From: Prevotella sp. UBA7782
GTDB taxonomy: Bacteria > Bacteroidota > Bacteroidia > Bacteroidales > Bacteroidaceae
Assembly (NCBI GenBank): GCA_002480935.1
Contig: DLDC01000212.1
Coordinates: 1-5,647, forward strand
Reading direction: 5' to 3'
DNA: 5,647 bases
A program made the translations under genes and the position numbers. Positions 1-5,627 of the stretch are shown piece after piece (position 1 is the stretch's first letter; each line of letters starts with the position of its first letter). Below the pieces are notes generated by a model. It saw nothing but the letters and a program-made list of their open reading frames with translations, had not been told where the DNA came from and did no database searches.

Positions 1-284
1 GCTCCACGAATACGCATGTAGGTGGTTCCTGTGCCCAAACCATTCTCACTCCATGCCAGCACACCGGGCGTTTGAGCCAGCAGGAAGGGCATTTCCATGC
101 CCGTCTTTGAGAACTTTTGCAGTTCGTTTTTCTTGATGTTCGACACGGCGAAAGGCGCGTTTTTATCGGCCCTAACACCTTTTACCACAACCTCTTGCAG
201 TTGTTGGGTGGCAAGCGTGTCTACTTGCGCGTTGGCTCCGGCTACACTTGAGAGTGCCGCAGCAACAAAAACAATTCTTTTCAT
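1..284 (-). CDS. TonB-dependent outer-membrane receptor, N-terminus (probable thiamine receptor; partial)
   Basis: Only the first 94 codons are in the window; the gene runs off the left edge. The protein starts MKRIVFVAAALSSVAGANAQ, a clean signal peptide with likely cleavage after ANA (residue 19). A TonB-box-like stretch, LQEVVVKGVRA (29-39), follows directly, without the carboxypeptidase-like domain that usually precedes it in SusC-type receptors. The start of the plug domain is clear: PFLLAQTPGV (66-75), then a Gly/Thr-rich segment ending YMRIRG (89-94). Such receptors carry scarce ligands across the outer membrane using TonB/ExbBD energy. The ligand is inferred from the TPP riboswitch upstream: thiamine-riboswitch receptors (OMthi, also called Omr1) are known in Bacteroidota. 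An in-frame ATG nine codons upstream (309-311) behind a purine-rich tract is an alternative start. The start at 284 was chosen because it gives a standard-length signal peptide and an AT-rich leader typical of the phylum. Receptor identity is firm; substrate is inference. Confidence 0.93.
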   Translation of the reverse strand, partial: MKRIVFVAAALSSVAGANAQVDTLATQQLQEVVVKGVRADKNAPFAVSNIKKNELQKFSKTGMEMPFLLAQTPGVLAWSENGLGTGTTYMRIRG

Positions 285-308
285 GAGTTGTTTTACCTTA
301 ATTAAAAG

Positions 309-345
309 CATCCTCCACCTCCCTATTGAGTAAGAATGGCGGTGC
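309..345 (-). promoter_or_regulatory. Candidate riboswitch expression platform: purine-rich SD-like tract in a hairpin
   Basis: Between aptamer and receptor, the minus strand carries GGGAGGTGGAGG (323-312) directly before an in-frame ATG (311-309). CACCGCC (344-338) can pair with GGAGGTG (322-316) through six Watson-Crick pairs and one G-A mismatch, which would hide this SD-like tract. No U-run follows, so it is not an intrinsic terminator. A hidden ribosome site fits translational control by the TPP riboswitch. The pairing is visible in the sequence; the regulatory role is inferred. Confidence 0.45.
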
Positions 346-358
346 TATATAACAAACG

Positions 359-480
359 TAAAGGGGGAATGTTCCTACGCCGGCATTACCCGGATCAGGT
401 TCATGGGTGTAATCTCAGCCATGCAAAAAGCCCTTTGTTAGCCTTTCAGCCAACAAAAGAGGCTCACATAGCACCCCTTA
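359..480 (-). promoter_or_regulatory. TPP (thiamine pyrophosphate) riboswitch, THI element
   Basis: Read on the minus strand, the conserved TPP aptamer core is present in order. GGGGTGC (477-471) opens it, GGCTGAGA lies at about 419-412, and ACACCC follows. Then come GAACCTGATCC and GGGTAATGCCGGCGTAGGAA, spanning about 402-372. P1 can form between AAGGGG (479-474) and CCCCTT (366-361). The variable P3 arm is extended: about 465-428 folds into a long hairpin with CTTTTGTT opposite AACAAAGG. The aptamer binds TPP and normally lowers expression of thiamine synthesis or uptake genes. It lies about 75 nt upstream of the TonB-dependent receptor start on the same strand, so it should repress that receptor when thiamine is plentiful. 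No poly-U terminator lies between aptamer and gene, which points to control of translation start. Confidence 0.96.
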
Positions 481-502
481 GCTTCCATTTTGAAAGCCAC
501 TG

Positions 503-533
503 CAAAGGTAATACATTAATCTGAAAATGCAAA
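503..533 (-). promoter_or_regulatory. Bacteroidota-type promoter for the riboswitch-receptor transcript
   Basis: The minus strand has TTTG (533-530), a 19-nt spacer, then TACCTTTG (510-503). This matches the primary sigma-factor consensus of Bacteroidota (TTTG, about 19-21 nt, TAnnTTTG). Transcription would start near 495-498, leaving roughly 15 nt before the aptamer at 480. Confidence 0.85.
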
Positions 534-540
534 AGAAAGA

Positions 541-707
541 TTAAAAAAATCAAAATTTTTTATCAATATACTGACTTTCAGACCCTGAAAAGATGCTAGA
601 AGGTGGCTATTGGCCTGTTTATGGTGTTTGAAAGTGTTTGGTTATTATCGTCTGAACAAGGCTTTTCTAACGAAAGATAAGGTTGGTGATCATCTGACAT
701 GAAGACT
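541..707. other. Intergenic stretch with no recognised feature
   Basis: This AT-rich stretch lies between the receptor promoter and the terminator of the LRR gene. It holds only a small inverted repeat (TTTCAG 576-581, CTGAAA 585-590) and a 19-codon ATG-to-stop frame at 621-680 on the plus strand. That frame has no promoter or ribosome site I can support. I see no gene, RNA or mobile element here. Confidence 0.6.
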
Positions 708-749
708 AAAAAAAGAGGAAAGGGAGCAGACCGATGATCCGCTCCCTTT
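708..749 (-). terminator. Intrinsic terminator of the LRR protein gene
   Basis: On the minus strand AAAGGGAGC (749-741) pairs perfectly with GCTCCCTTT (727-719) around a 13-nt loop. CCTC and a run of seven T (714-708) follow. It lies about 45 nt past the stop codon of the LRR gene and ends that transcript before the receptor's own promoter. Confidence 0.9.
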
Positions 750-766
750 ATATAATAAGGTAAGAT

Positions 767-783
767 AAGCTTCATGGAAGCTT
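767..783. repeat. Perfect 7-bp inverted repeat in the 3' UTR of the LRR gene
   Basis: AAGCTTC (767-773) and GAAGCTT (777-783) are perfect inverted copies around ATG. The repeat sits 9 nt past the LRR gene stop codon and upstream of its terminator. As RNA it could form a small hairpin. No U-run follows, so it is not itself a terminator; a role is unknown. Confidence 0.6.
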
Positions 784-792
784 AAACACTTG

Positions 793-3700
793 CTATTTGA
801 CGAGCATCTTACGCTGTACGTCGCCCACAGTCACTACATATACGCCCGGCTTTAGGCTGATAGCCTGACTGCCAGACACTGTTCCGGCATACACTTGTGC
901 GCCAGAGAGTGTGTAAACAGTTACGTTTGCTGAGCTTTCTGTGTTGAAACGAAGCTCGCCCTTGCCGCTTTCCACGCTCAGTGTCTGGGTGCCTACGCCC
1001 TCAATACGAGTAGACACAACAAACTGAACGAGCACTTCGGTAGCAGCGGTAACGGTGAATTGGTTGTTGGCAGCCACCTTTCCGTTAGCCTTCACCGAAG
1101 CCAGCGCATAGCCTGATGCCGGTGTTGCCGTTACCTTCACAACAGTGTTCTTGGCCACCTTGGTGCCGCTGGCCACGTCAACACCGTCTGCTGTCTGCAT
1201 GGTTACGGTGCCGTTTTCAACCGACAGCAAGGTTACGTAGGCCATATCGCAGCCTGTACCGTCGCCCTTCTGGTCGATTGCCCAACCTTTGCCCGTTGCT
1301 ATGACCGACTCAGCCTTGCTTGCCTGGTTGGCAGGACGTGTGGAAGAAGAGTTTCCGATAACGCGTAGGCGCAACTTCTCTTCATTTTCTCCCAACTGCA
1401 CATCAGCGGGATATTCAGGCAAAAGATAATAGAAGTCGTTGAGCGTACAAGCATCCCAGCCATTCTTAGACACATTGATGTAGTTTAACATCCTGTTATG
1501 GCTCAGGTCAAGCATATCCAATGGGTTGCCACCAGCGATGAGGCTGGAGAGCGAAGTGTTGGCAGAGAGGTCGAGAGATGTTAGCTCATTGTCAGAAACA
1601 TTCAGCTCGTCAAGCAGCTTATTGTTGCTCAGATTCAGCTCAGTGAGCTTGTTTCCTTGCAAGCTAAGCTCCATTAAGAGGGGCAGCATGCTCACGTCAA
1701 CATTCTTCAGCTCGTTGTTTTGCAGTGAGAGTTCCACAAGTTTGGTATTCTTGCTCAGGTCTATTGTCTCCAGCATATTGCCTTTCAGGTCGAGCTCTTG
1801 CAGCTGCGGAAGCAACGTAACGTCGATGTTGTCGATATAGTTGCCATAAGCCTTCAAGCTTGTCAGCTTGGTGTTATGGCTAACGTCGAGGGCTTCCAGC
1901 TCGCAGTAAGAGCAGTCGAGCTCCTCCAGGTTAGGCTGGTTGCTCACATCAAGGCTATCTATCTCATTCATATACGTAATCAATCCGCGCAGATTTTCGT
2001 TCTTTGAGATGTCTATTGCAGTGATTTGGTTGTCCGTAGCCAAGCCCGGATAACTTGAGAAGTCGGCATAGGTAACGGCTCCCTTGATGGTTACGGTAGT
2101 GCCTTGCGTACCATTTTCATTCACTATGGCCTTGTGATTGGTGCCCAGTGTGTAGGTTTCAGGCATGCCGTCGCCCCAGTCTACGGTGATGGTAGTGTTG
2201 GGCTCATCGGCTGCAAGGAAGTATTGCTGCGGAGCTCCAGTAGGCACTGTGAGCACGATAACGCCTCCCTCGGCATCCTTTTTGAATATAGGTTTAACAG
2301 TAGCGCCTGCTGTTGACACCACAAAGAGTGAGTCGTCATAGAACTTTCCGTTCACTTCAACACCCTCAAAGACATAACCTTCGTCGGCCACTGCCTTCAC
2401 CTTGATAGGATAACCGGGCATAACGTTGAGCGAAGAAGATATGGGGCGGAAGGGGAAGTAATTGCCTTCTGCGTCCTTATCGGTAGATGTTCCTTCCTGC
2501 TCCAGCGTATATGTGCCTCCCGTAACAGTCTGCGGCACGATGGCAATAGAGTCCATAGAGGCCGTACCATCGCCCTCTACATCGCAAAGATAATAGTTAT
2601 TGGCGTCATACTCGAGCATATCAGTCTTTGAATGTTCGCCGTTGCTGCCTGCGATAAACACGTTTTTGCTCCACGACTCGCCCTCATGAGGCGGCATAGC
2701 ATCAAAGGTGAAGTTTAGAGTTTGGGCAGTCATGTTCTTGCAATCGCGCATATCGATAGACTTAAGCGTGTTGTAGCCGATGCCATTATGCATATCGAGG
2801 AACTCGATGTTGGTGTTTCTGACGTTCACGTTGCGTACAAACATCTTGTCACTTAGGTCAAGTCGGCTGATATTGGTGCTGTCTACATAGATATATTTTA
2901 GGTTCTTCAGCCCTCTGACATCCAGTTTTGAGATAGGGCAACCCGAAACCGAGATAGACATCAGCTCTTTACAGCCGCTCAGATTGAGTTTGCTGACGCC
3001 CGTATGCGATATTTCTATAGTGGTGAGATTAGGGTTCATCGCGATATTGATGTCCTTCACAGCCGTCCTGGAAAGGGCTATAGTCTCCAGCAGAGGCATT
3101 TTTGTGAGATCAACACTCTCCAGATAGGTGTTTCCACTGAGCCTAAGCGTCTGCATGTTAGGATAATTATCGCCAAGGTCAATATCCATTAGCGAGCCGT
3201 TGGTGATGTTCAGCGAGCGCAGATTGGGCAGCTTCACGGGATAGAAATGCACCACATCACAGTCACTCATATCGATGGATTGAAGGTTGCTGTTGCCACT
3301 TGCGAACACGGCCGTGTTGAATTCGGGGTTGTGGCTTACCGTAAACGACTGCAAACTGCCGAACTGCATCAGGTTGAGATTAAGGATATTGTTATATGAC
3401 AAGTCCAATATCTCAACATTAGGACAGCCTGACAGGTCGAGCCCATCATTGGTCAGCTTGTTATGACTGGCGTATATCTTCTTCAGATTGGGCTGGTTTG
3501 CAAACTGCAACACCGTCACCGAGTCGTGGTCGATGTCTATTCTTTTGATGCCACCATACATGGTTATGGTGTCACCCAGCAGTTTGCCGTGCACCCAAGT
3601 GTTGGTAAGCCAAAACTGCTTGGCATCTTTATAGCTTTTGCGCTGGCCATCGCCCCAGTCCACATAAACCGAGTCTTGCCCGTCGGCAAGCTCTACATTA

Positions 3701-3816
3701 AACTCCAAAGTCTCGCCATACGGTAGTGAAGTGGCGATAGTGGTTTGCTGCGCTCGTGCTTGTAAGCCGAAAAGAACGCAACACAGCCCTAAGACTAAAC
3801 GGTTAATTCTATCCAT
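793..3816 (-). CDS. Secreted two-module leucine-rich-repeat surface protein with T9SS C-terminal signal
   Basis: The product is 1007 residues long with a signal peptide at 1-22 (hydrophobic core LVLGLCCVLFGL, likely cut after ARA). Two copies of one module follow. Module 1 has a PKD-like VDWGDG motif (52-57), about twelve LRRs (111-357), a linker and a beta-rich repeat resembling divergent InlB B-repeats (about 424-513). Module 2 has VDWGDG (545-550), nine LRRs of exactly 21 residues from 609, a linker with GWAIDQKGDGTG (844-855) and a second beta repeat (864-933). Residues 936-1007 resemble the T9SS tail (Por-secretion type), with LKPGVYVVTVGD (988-999) and terminal KMLVK. The protein should cross the inner membrane by Sec, leave by T9SS and end up on or outside the cell. 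LRR proteins of this kind often bind host or bacterial surfaces; no ligand can be read here and no enzyme motif was seen. The stop is TAG. The gene stands alone, with its own promoter and terminator. Confidence 0.93.
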   Translation of the reverse strand: MDRINRLVLGLCCVLFGLQARAQQTTIATSLPYGETLEFNVELADGQDSVYVDWGDGQRKSYKDAKQFWLTNTWVHGKLLGDTITMYGGIKRIDIDHDSVTVLQFANQPNLKKIYASHNKLTNDGLDLSGCPNVEILDLSYNNILNLNLMQFGSLQSFTVSHNPEFNTAVFASGNSNLQSIDMSDCDVVHFYPVKLPNLRSLNITNGSLMDIDLGDNYPNMQTLRLSGNTYLESVDLTKMPLLETIALSRTAVKDINIAMNPNLTTIEISHTGVSKLNLSGCKELMSISVSGCPISKLDVRGLKNLKYIYVDSTNISRLDLSDKMFVRNVNVRNTNIEFLDMHNGIGYNTLKSIDMRDCKNMTAQTLNFTFDAMPPHEGESWSKNVFIAGSNGEHSKTDMLEYDANNYYLCDVEGDGTASMDSIAIVPQTVTGGTYTLEQEGTSTDKDAEGNYFPFRPISSSLNVMPGYPIKVKAVADEGYVFEGVEVNGKFYDDSLFVVSTAGATVKPIFKKDAEGGVIVLTVPTGAPQQYFLAADEPNTTITVDWGDGMPETYTLGTNHKAIVNENGTQGTTVTIKGAVTYADFSSYPGLATDNQITAIDISKNENLRGLITYMNEIDSLDVSNQPNLEELDCSYCELEALDVSHNTKLTSLKAYGNYIDNIDVTLLPQLQELDLKGNMLETIDLSKNTKLVELSLQNNELKNVDVSMLPLLMELSLQGNKLTELNLSNNKLLDELNVSDNELTSLDLSANTSLSSLIAGGNPLDMLDLSHNRMLNYINVSKNGWDACTLNDFYYLLPEYPADVQLGENEEKLRLRVIGNSSSTRPANQASKAESVIATGKGWAIDQKGDGTGCDMAYVTLLSVENGTVTMQTADGVDVASGTKVAKNTVVKVTATPASGYALASVKANGKVAANNQFTVTAATEVLVQFVVSTRIEGVGTQTLSVESGKGELRFNTESSANVTVYTLSGAQVYAGTVSGSQAISLKPGVYVVTVGDVQRKMLVK
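796..1011 (-). other. T9SS C-terminal sorting domain of the LRR protein
   Basis: Residues 936-1007 form a compact beta-rich tail. It contains VTVYTLSGAQVYAG (965-978), the turn AISLKPGVYVVTV (985-997) and a basic end, QRKMLVK. This matches the pattern of type A T9SS sorting domains, which are recognised at the outer membrane and usually cut off by the PorU sortase. It implies a T9SS elsewhere in the genome. Confidence 0.85.
1462..1992 (-). repeat. LRR array 2: 21-residue (63-bp) leucine-rich repeats
   Basis: Repeats begin at residues 609, 630, 651, 672, 693, 714, 735, 756 and 777, with no insertion or deletion between them. The working consensus is LxxLxLxxNxLxxLDLSxNxx, as in LQELDLKGNMLETIDLSKNTK without its last residue. 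The last unit breaks off at SKNGWDAC, where the linker begins. These repeats stack into a solenoid used for binding. Confidence 0.9.
2746..3486 (-). repeat. LRR array 1: about twelve leucine-rich repeats of 21-24 residues
   Basis: Units begin near residues 111, 134, 155, 178, 199, 221, 243, 264, 285, 306, 327 and 351. Spacing varies between 21 and 24 residues, unlike the exact 21 of array 2. Several units carry SGC or DC turns (for example C131, C282, C293), giving a more cysteine-rich solenoid. The array lies between the first WGDG domain and the first linker. Confidence 0.85.
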
Positions 3817-3860
3817 AAAAATTCTAGATTTGGTTGATAAAACAGTTAACTACTACGCTA

Positions 3861-3892
3861 CAAAGATACAACAACTTCTTTAAATTAACAAG
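3861..3892 (-). promoter_or_regulatory. Bacteroidota-type promoter of the LRR protein gene
   Basis: The minus strand has CTTG (3892-3889), a 20-nt spacer, then TATCTTTG (3868-3861), a perfect TAnnTTTG -7 box with a one-base mismatch in the -33 box. The predicted start near 3855 leaves an AT-rich 5' UTR of about 40 nt and no Shine-Dalgarno site before the ATG at 3816. Confidence 0.8.
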
Positions 3893-3936
3893 CTTTTAAG
3901 GCAAAATTTTGACAATCTATCAATAAAAAGCCATCT

Positions 3937-3960
3937 GTTGCGCAAACATTGTTGCACAAC
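3937..3960. repeat. Tandem near-palindromes GTTGCRCAA, possible operator
   Basis: GTTGCGCAAAC (3937-3947) and GTTGCACAAC (3951-3960) are two similar units 14 bp apart. The first contains the perfect palindrome TTGCGCAA; the second has GTTG and CAAC arms. They lie upstream of both divergent promoters: about 45 bp beyond the -33 box of the LRR gene and 84 bp before the -7 box of the symporter. The layout suits a dimeric regulator, but no known operator was recognised. Confidence 0.4.
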
Positions 3961-4043
3961 GGGAGCACTATATATAATAAGGTGGAAGCCAACAATATAA
4001 AAAAAATATCGCAAAACAGTATTACTTATTGGCAAGAAATAAT

Positions 4044-4051
4044 TAACTTTG
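4044..4051 (+). promoter_or_regulatory. Probable -7 box of the symporter promoter
   Basis: TAACTTTG matches the Bacteroidota -7 consensus TAnnTTTG. At 19-21 nt upstream there is only ATTA/TATT, so the -33 box is poor. Such a promoter may be weak or need an activator. The predicted start near 4058 gives a leader of about 70 nt before the ATG at 4127. Confidence 0.65.
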
Positions 4052-4060
4052 CAAAACAAA

Positions 4061-4098
4061 ATCAACTAATTGGGTTTAAAGATACACTTTTAGTTGAT
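4061..4098 (+). repeat. Perfect 9-bp inverted repeat in the symporter leader
   Basis: ATCAACTAA (4061-4069) and TTAGTTGAT (4090-4098) are exact inverted copies around a 20-nt loop. They fall just after the predicted transcription start. A T6 run (4109-4114) follows at about 10 nt, too far and with too AT-rich a stem for a convincing attenuator. It could be a leader hairpin or a protein-binding site. Confidence 0.5.
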
Positions 4099-4126
4099 AT
4101 AACAAGAATTTTTTAAGCATTTTGTT

Positions 4127-5479
4127 ATGACGGAAATAAACGCCTTTTTCACACAGTTGAGCAATTGTTTATGGGGTTGGCCCATGATCATACTATTGCT
4201 TGGAACGCACATCTTTCTCACATTCAGACTGAGGTTTCCACAACGTTATCTGCTAACAGCCATGAAGCTCACCTTCACTCGTGAGGATAACTCCAAGGGA
4301 GACGTATCACAATTCGGTGCCTTAGCCACGGCCTTGGCGGCTACTATAGGCACGGGCAACATTGTGGGAGTAGCCACCGCCATCGCGTTGGGCGGCCCTG
4401 GAGCCGTCCTTTGGTGCTGGCTGACGGGCGTCTTCGGCATAGCAACAAAATATTCGGAGGCATTGCTGGCCATCAAATACCGGCAAAAGACTCCCGACGG
4501 GCGTATGTTAGGCGGACCGATGTATGCCCTTGAGAAGGGATTAGGCTGGAAGTGGCTGGCCATTCTCTTTGCCTTTTTTGGCTTCATGGCATCGTTTGGC
4601 ATCGGAAACACGGTGCAGGCCAACGCCATATCCACTATTGTGCACGAGACGTATGGGGTTTCTCCTTATATAACAGGCACCATTATCTTTCTCCTCGCCA
4701 CGGCCGTCATCCTCGGAGGAGTGCGTCAAATAGCCAAGGTATGCGAGTTTTTCGTGCCTTTCATGGCTCTTTTCTATGTCTTAGGATGCATCTACGTGCT
4801 CATCATGAACAGGCATTACGTAGGCGATGCCATCACGCTCATCTGCCAGTGTGCCCTCGATCCGAAGGCTGCAGGCGGCGGATTTGTAGGCACCACCATC
4901 ATGATGACGGCACGTTACGGCATCGCGCGCGGCCTATTTTCCAACGAGTCGGGACTGGGTTCGGCCCCTATCGTAGCCGCGGCAGCACAAACACGCAACC
5001 CCGTGCGGCAGGCTTTGGTGTCGGCAACGGGCACTTTCTGGGACACGGTGGTGATATGTGCCCTGACAGGAATCGTCATTGTGAGCAGCGTGCTGGCCTA
5101 TCCCGACATACAATTCTCTGACGGTGCGCAGCTCACCAAGGCCGCTTTCAGCAAGATACCCTATATTGGTAAGCCCCTGCTCAACTTCGGCTTGCTCACG
5201 TTTGCGTTCAGTACCATACTGGGATGGAGCTATTATGGCGAACGATGTGTTGAATATCTCAAGGGCAGAAAGTGGATGCTGGCCTACAGAATCGTTTATC
5301 TCGTGCTCGTTTTCATAGGCAGTGTGGCCAATCTGTCTATTGTTTGGAACATCGCCGACTGCATGAACGCGTGCATGGCAGTGCCCAACTTGGTGTGCTT
5401 ACTGGCCTTAAACGGTGTGATAGTGCACGAAACGCGAAAATATCTGTGGCGAGGACGGCTCGACAAAAATATGGAATAA
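4127..5479 (+). CDS. Alanine/glycine:cation symporter (AGCS family, sodium:alanine symporter)
   Basis: This 450-residue inner-membrane transporter couples uptake of alanine or glycine to Na+ (or H+) entry. Family hallmarks are strong. LATALAATIGTGNIVGVATA (66-85) lines the substrate and sodium site. GGPGAVLWCW (89-98) is the family signature helix, followed by GIATKYSEALLAIKYR (104-119). GIARGLFSNESGLGSAPIVA (265-284) and the segment with TFWDTVVICALTGIVIV (303-319) follow, then FSTILGWSYYGERCVEYL (361-378). About ten or more hydrophobic segments span the protein from residue 18 to 435. The length is at the short end of the family, with a brief N-terminus and no extra domain. The ATG at 4127 sits in an AT-rich leader without a Shine-Dalgarno site, normal for the phylum. 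The gene is a single unit with its own promoter and a strong terminator, transcribed away from the LRR gene. Whether alanine, glycine or glutamine is preferred cannot be told from sequence. Confidence 0.96.
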   Translation: MTEINAFFTQLSNCLWGWPMIILLLGTHIFLTFRLRFPQRYLLTAMKLTFTREDNSKGDVSQFGALATALAATIGTGNIVGVATAIALGGPGAVLWCWLTGVFGIATKYSEALLAIKYRQKTPDGRMLGGPMYALEKGLGWKWLAILFAFFGFMASFGIGNTVQANAISTIVHETYGVSPYITGTIIFLLATAVILGGVRQIAKVCEFFVPFMALFYVLGCIYVLIMNRHYVGDAITLICQCALDPKAAGGGFVGTTIMMTARYGIARGLFSNESGLGSAPIVAAAAQTRNPVRQALVSATGTFWDTVVICALTGIVIVSSVLAYPDIQFSDGAQLTKAAFSKIPYIGKPLLNFGLLTFAFSTILGWSYYGERCVEYLKGRKWMLAYRIVYLVLVFIGSVANLSIVWNIADCMNACMAVPNLVCLLALNGVIVHETRKYLWRGRLDKNME

Positions 5480-5510
5480 CTCATTCATACACAACACTTT
5501 GCTCCATCAG

Positions 5511-5544
5511 TGCGACCGAACTATGTTTGGGTCGCATTTTTTTT
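5511..5544 (+). terminator. Intrinsic terminator of the symporter gene
   Basis: TGCGACC (5511-5517) pairs with GGTCGCA (5530-5536). The stem can extend inward through GAAC / GTTT to a TAT triloop if one G is bulged. Eight T residues (5537-5544) follow directly. It starts 32 nt past the stop codon. Confidence 0.93.
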
Positions 5545-5578
5545 GCAGTAAAAAAAAGCCAACAAAAGAGTGGCAAAA

Positions 5579-5610
5579 TTTGGTTGCTTGCATTTTTTAT
5601 CGTACCTTTG
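5579..5610 (+). promoter_or_regulatory. Consensus Bacteroidota promoter of the tRNA
   Basis: TTTG (5579-5582), a 20-nt spacer and TACCTTTG (5603-5610) match both boxes of the consensus perfectly. The predicted start near 5617 leaves a leader of about ten nucleotides before the mature tRNA 5' end at 5628, as expected for a strongly expressed stable RNA. Confidence 0.88.
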
Positions 5611-5627
5611 CACCCGCAAAAACACGA

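Noticed and set aside
97..333. 78-residue plus-strand open frame opposite the receptor
   Set aside because: It is antisense to a clear signal peptide and TonB-receptor plug; no promoter or homology supports it.
336..524. 62-residue plus-strand open frame over the riboswitch
   Set aside because: It is antisense to the conserved TPP aptamer; its sequence is explained by the RNA structure on the other strand.
621..680. 19-codon ATG-to-stop frame in the intergenic stretch
   Set aside because: No promoter of the phylum's type, no ribosome site and no recognisable peptide; frames this short are expected by chance.
3774..3816. Lipoprotein signal in the LRR protein (GLCC at residues 10-13)
   Set aside because: The residues before either cysteine do not fit a lipobox, while an ARA-Q signal peptidase I site at residue 22 and a T9SS tail give a consistent alternative.
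749..3983. Identical 13-mer TATATAATAAGGT at 749-761 and 3971-3983 flanking the LRR gene, considered as target-site or att repeats of a mobile unit
   Set aside because: A 13-bp AT-rich match is quite likely by chance in a window of this size. There is no transposase, integrase or terminal inverted repeat, and the first copy overlaps the terminator stem.
3880..4065. 61-residue minus-strand open frame between the LRR gene and the symporter
   Set aside because: It lies in AT-rich divergent promoter DNA, covers the LRR gene's -33 box and the symporter's -7 box, and encodes no recognisable motif. Most likely chance.
4552..5121. 189-residue plus-strand frame inside the symporter gene
   Set aside because: It is an out-of-frame reading of the symporter with His/Arg-rich low-quality composition; the AGCS frame is unambiguous.
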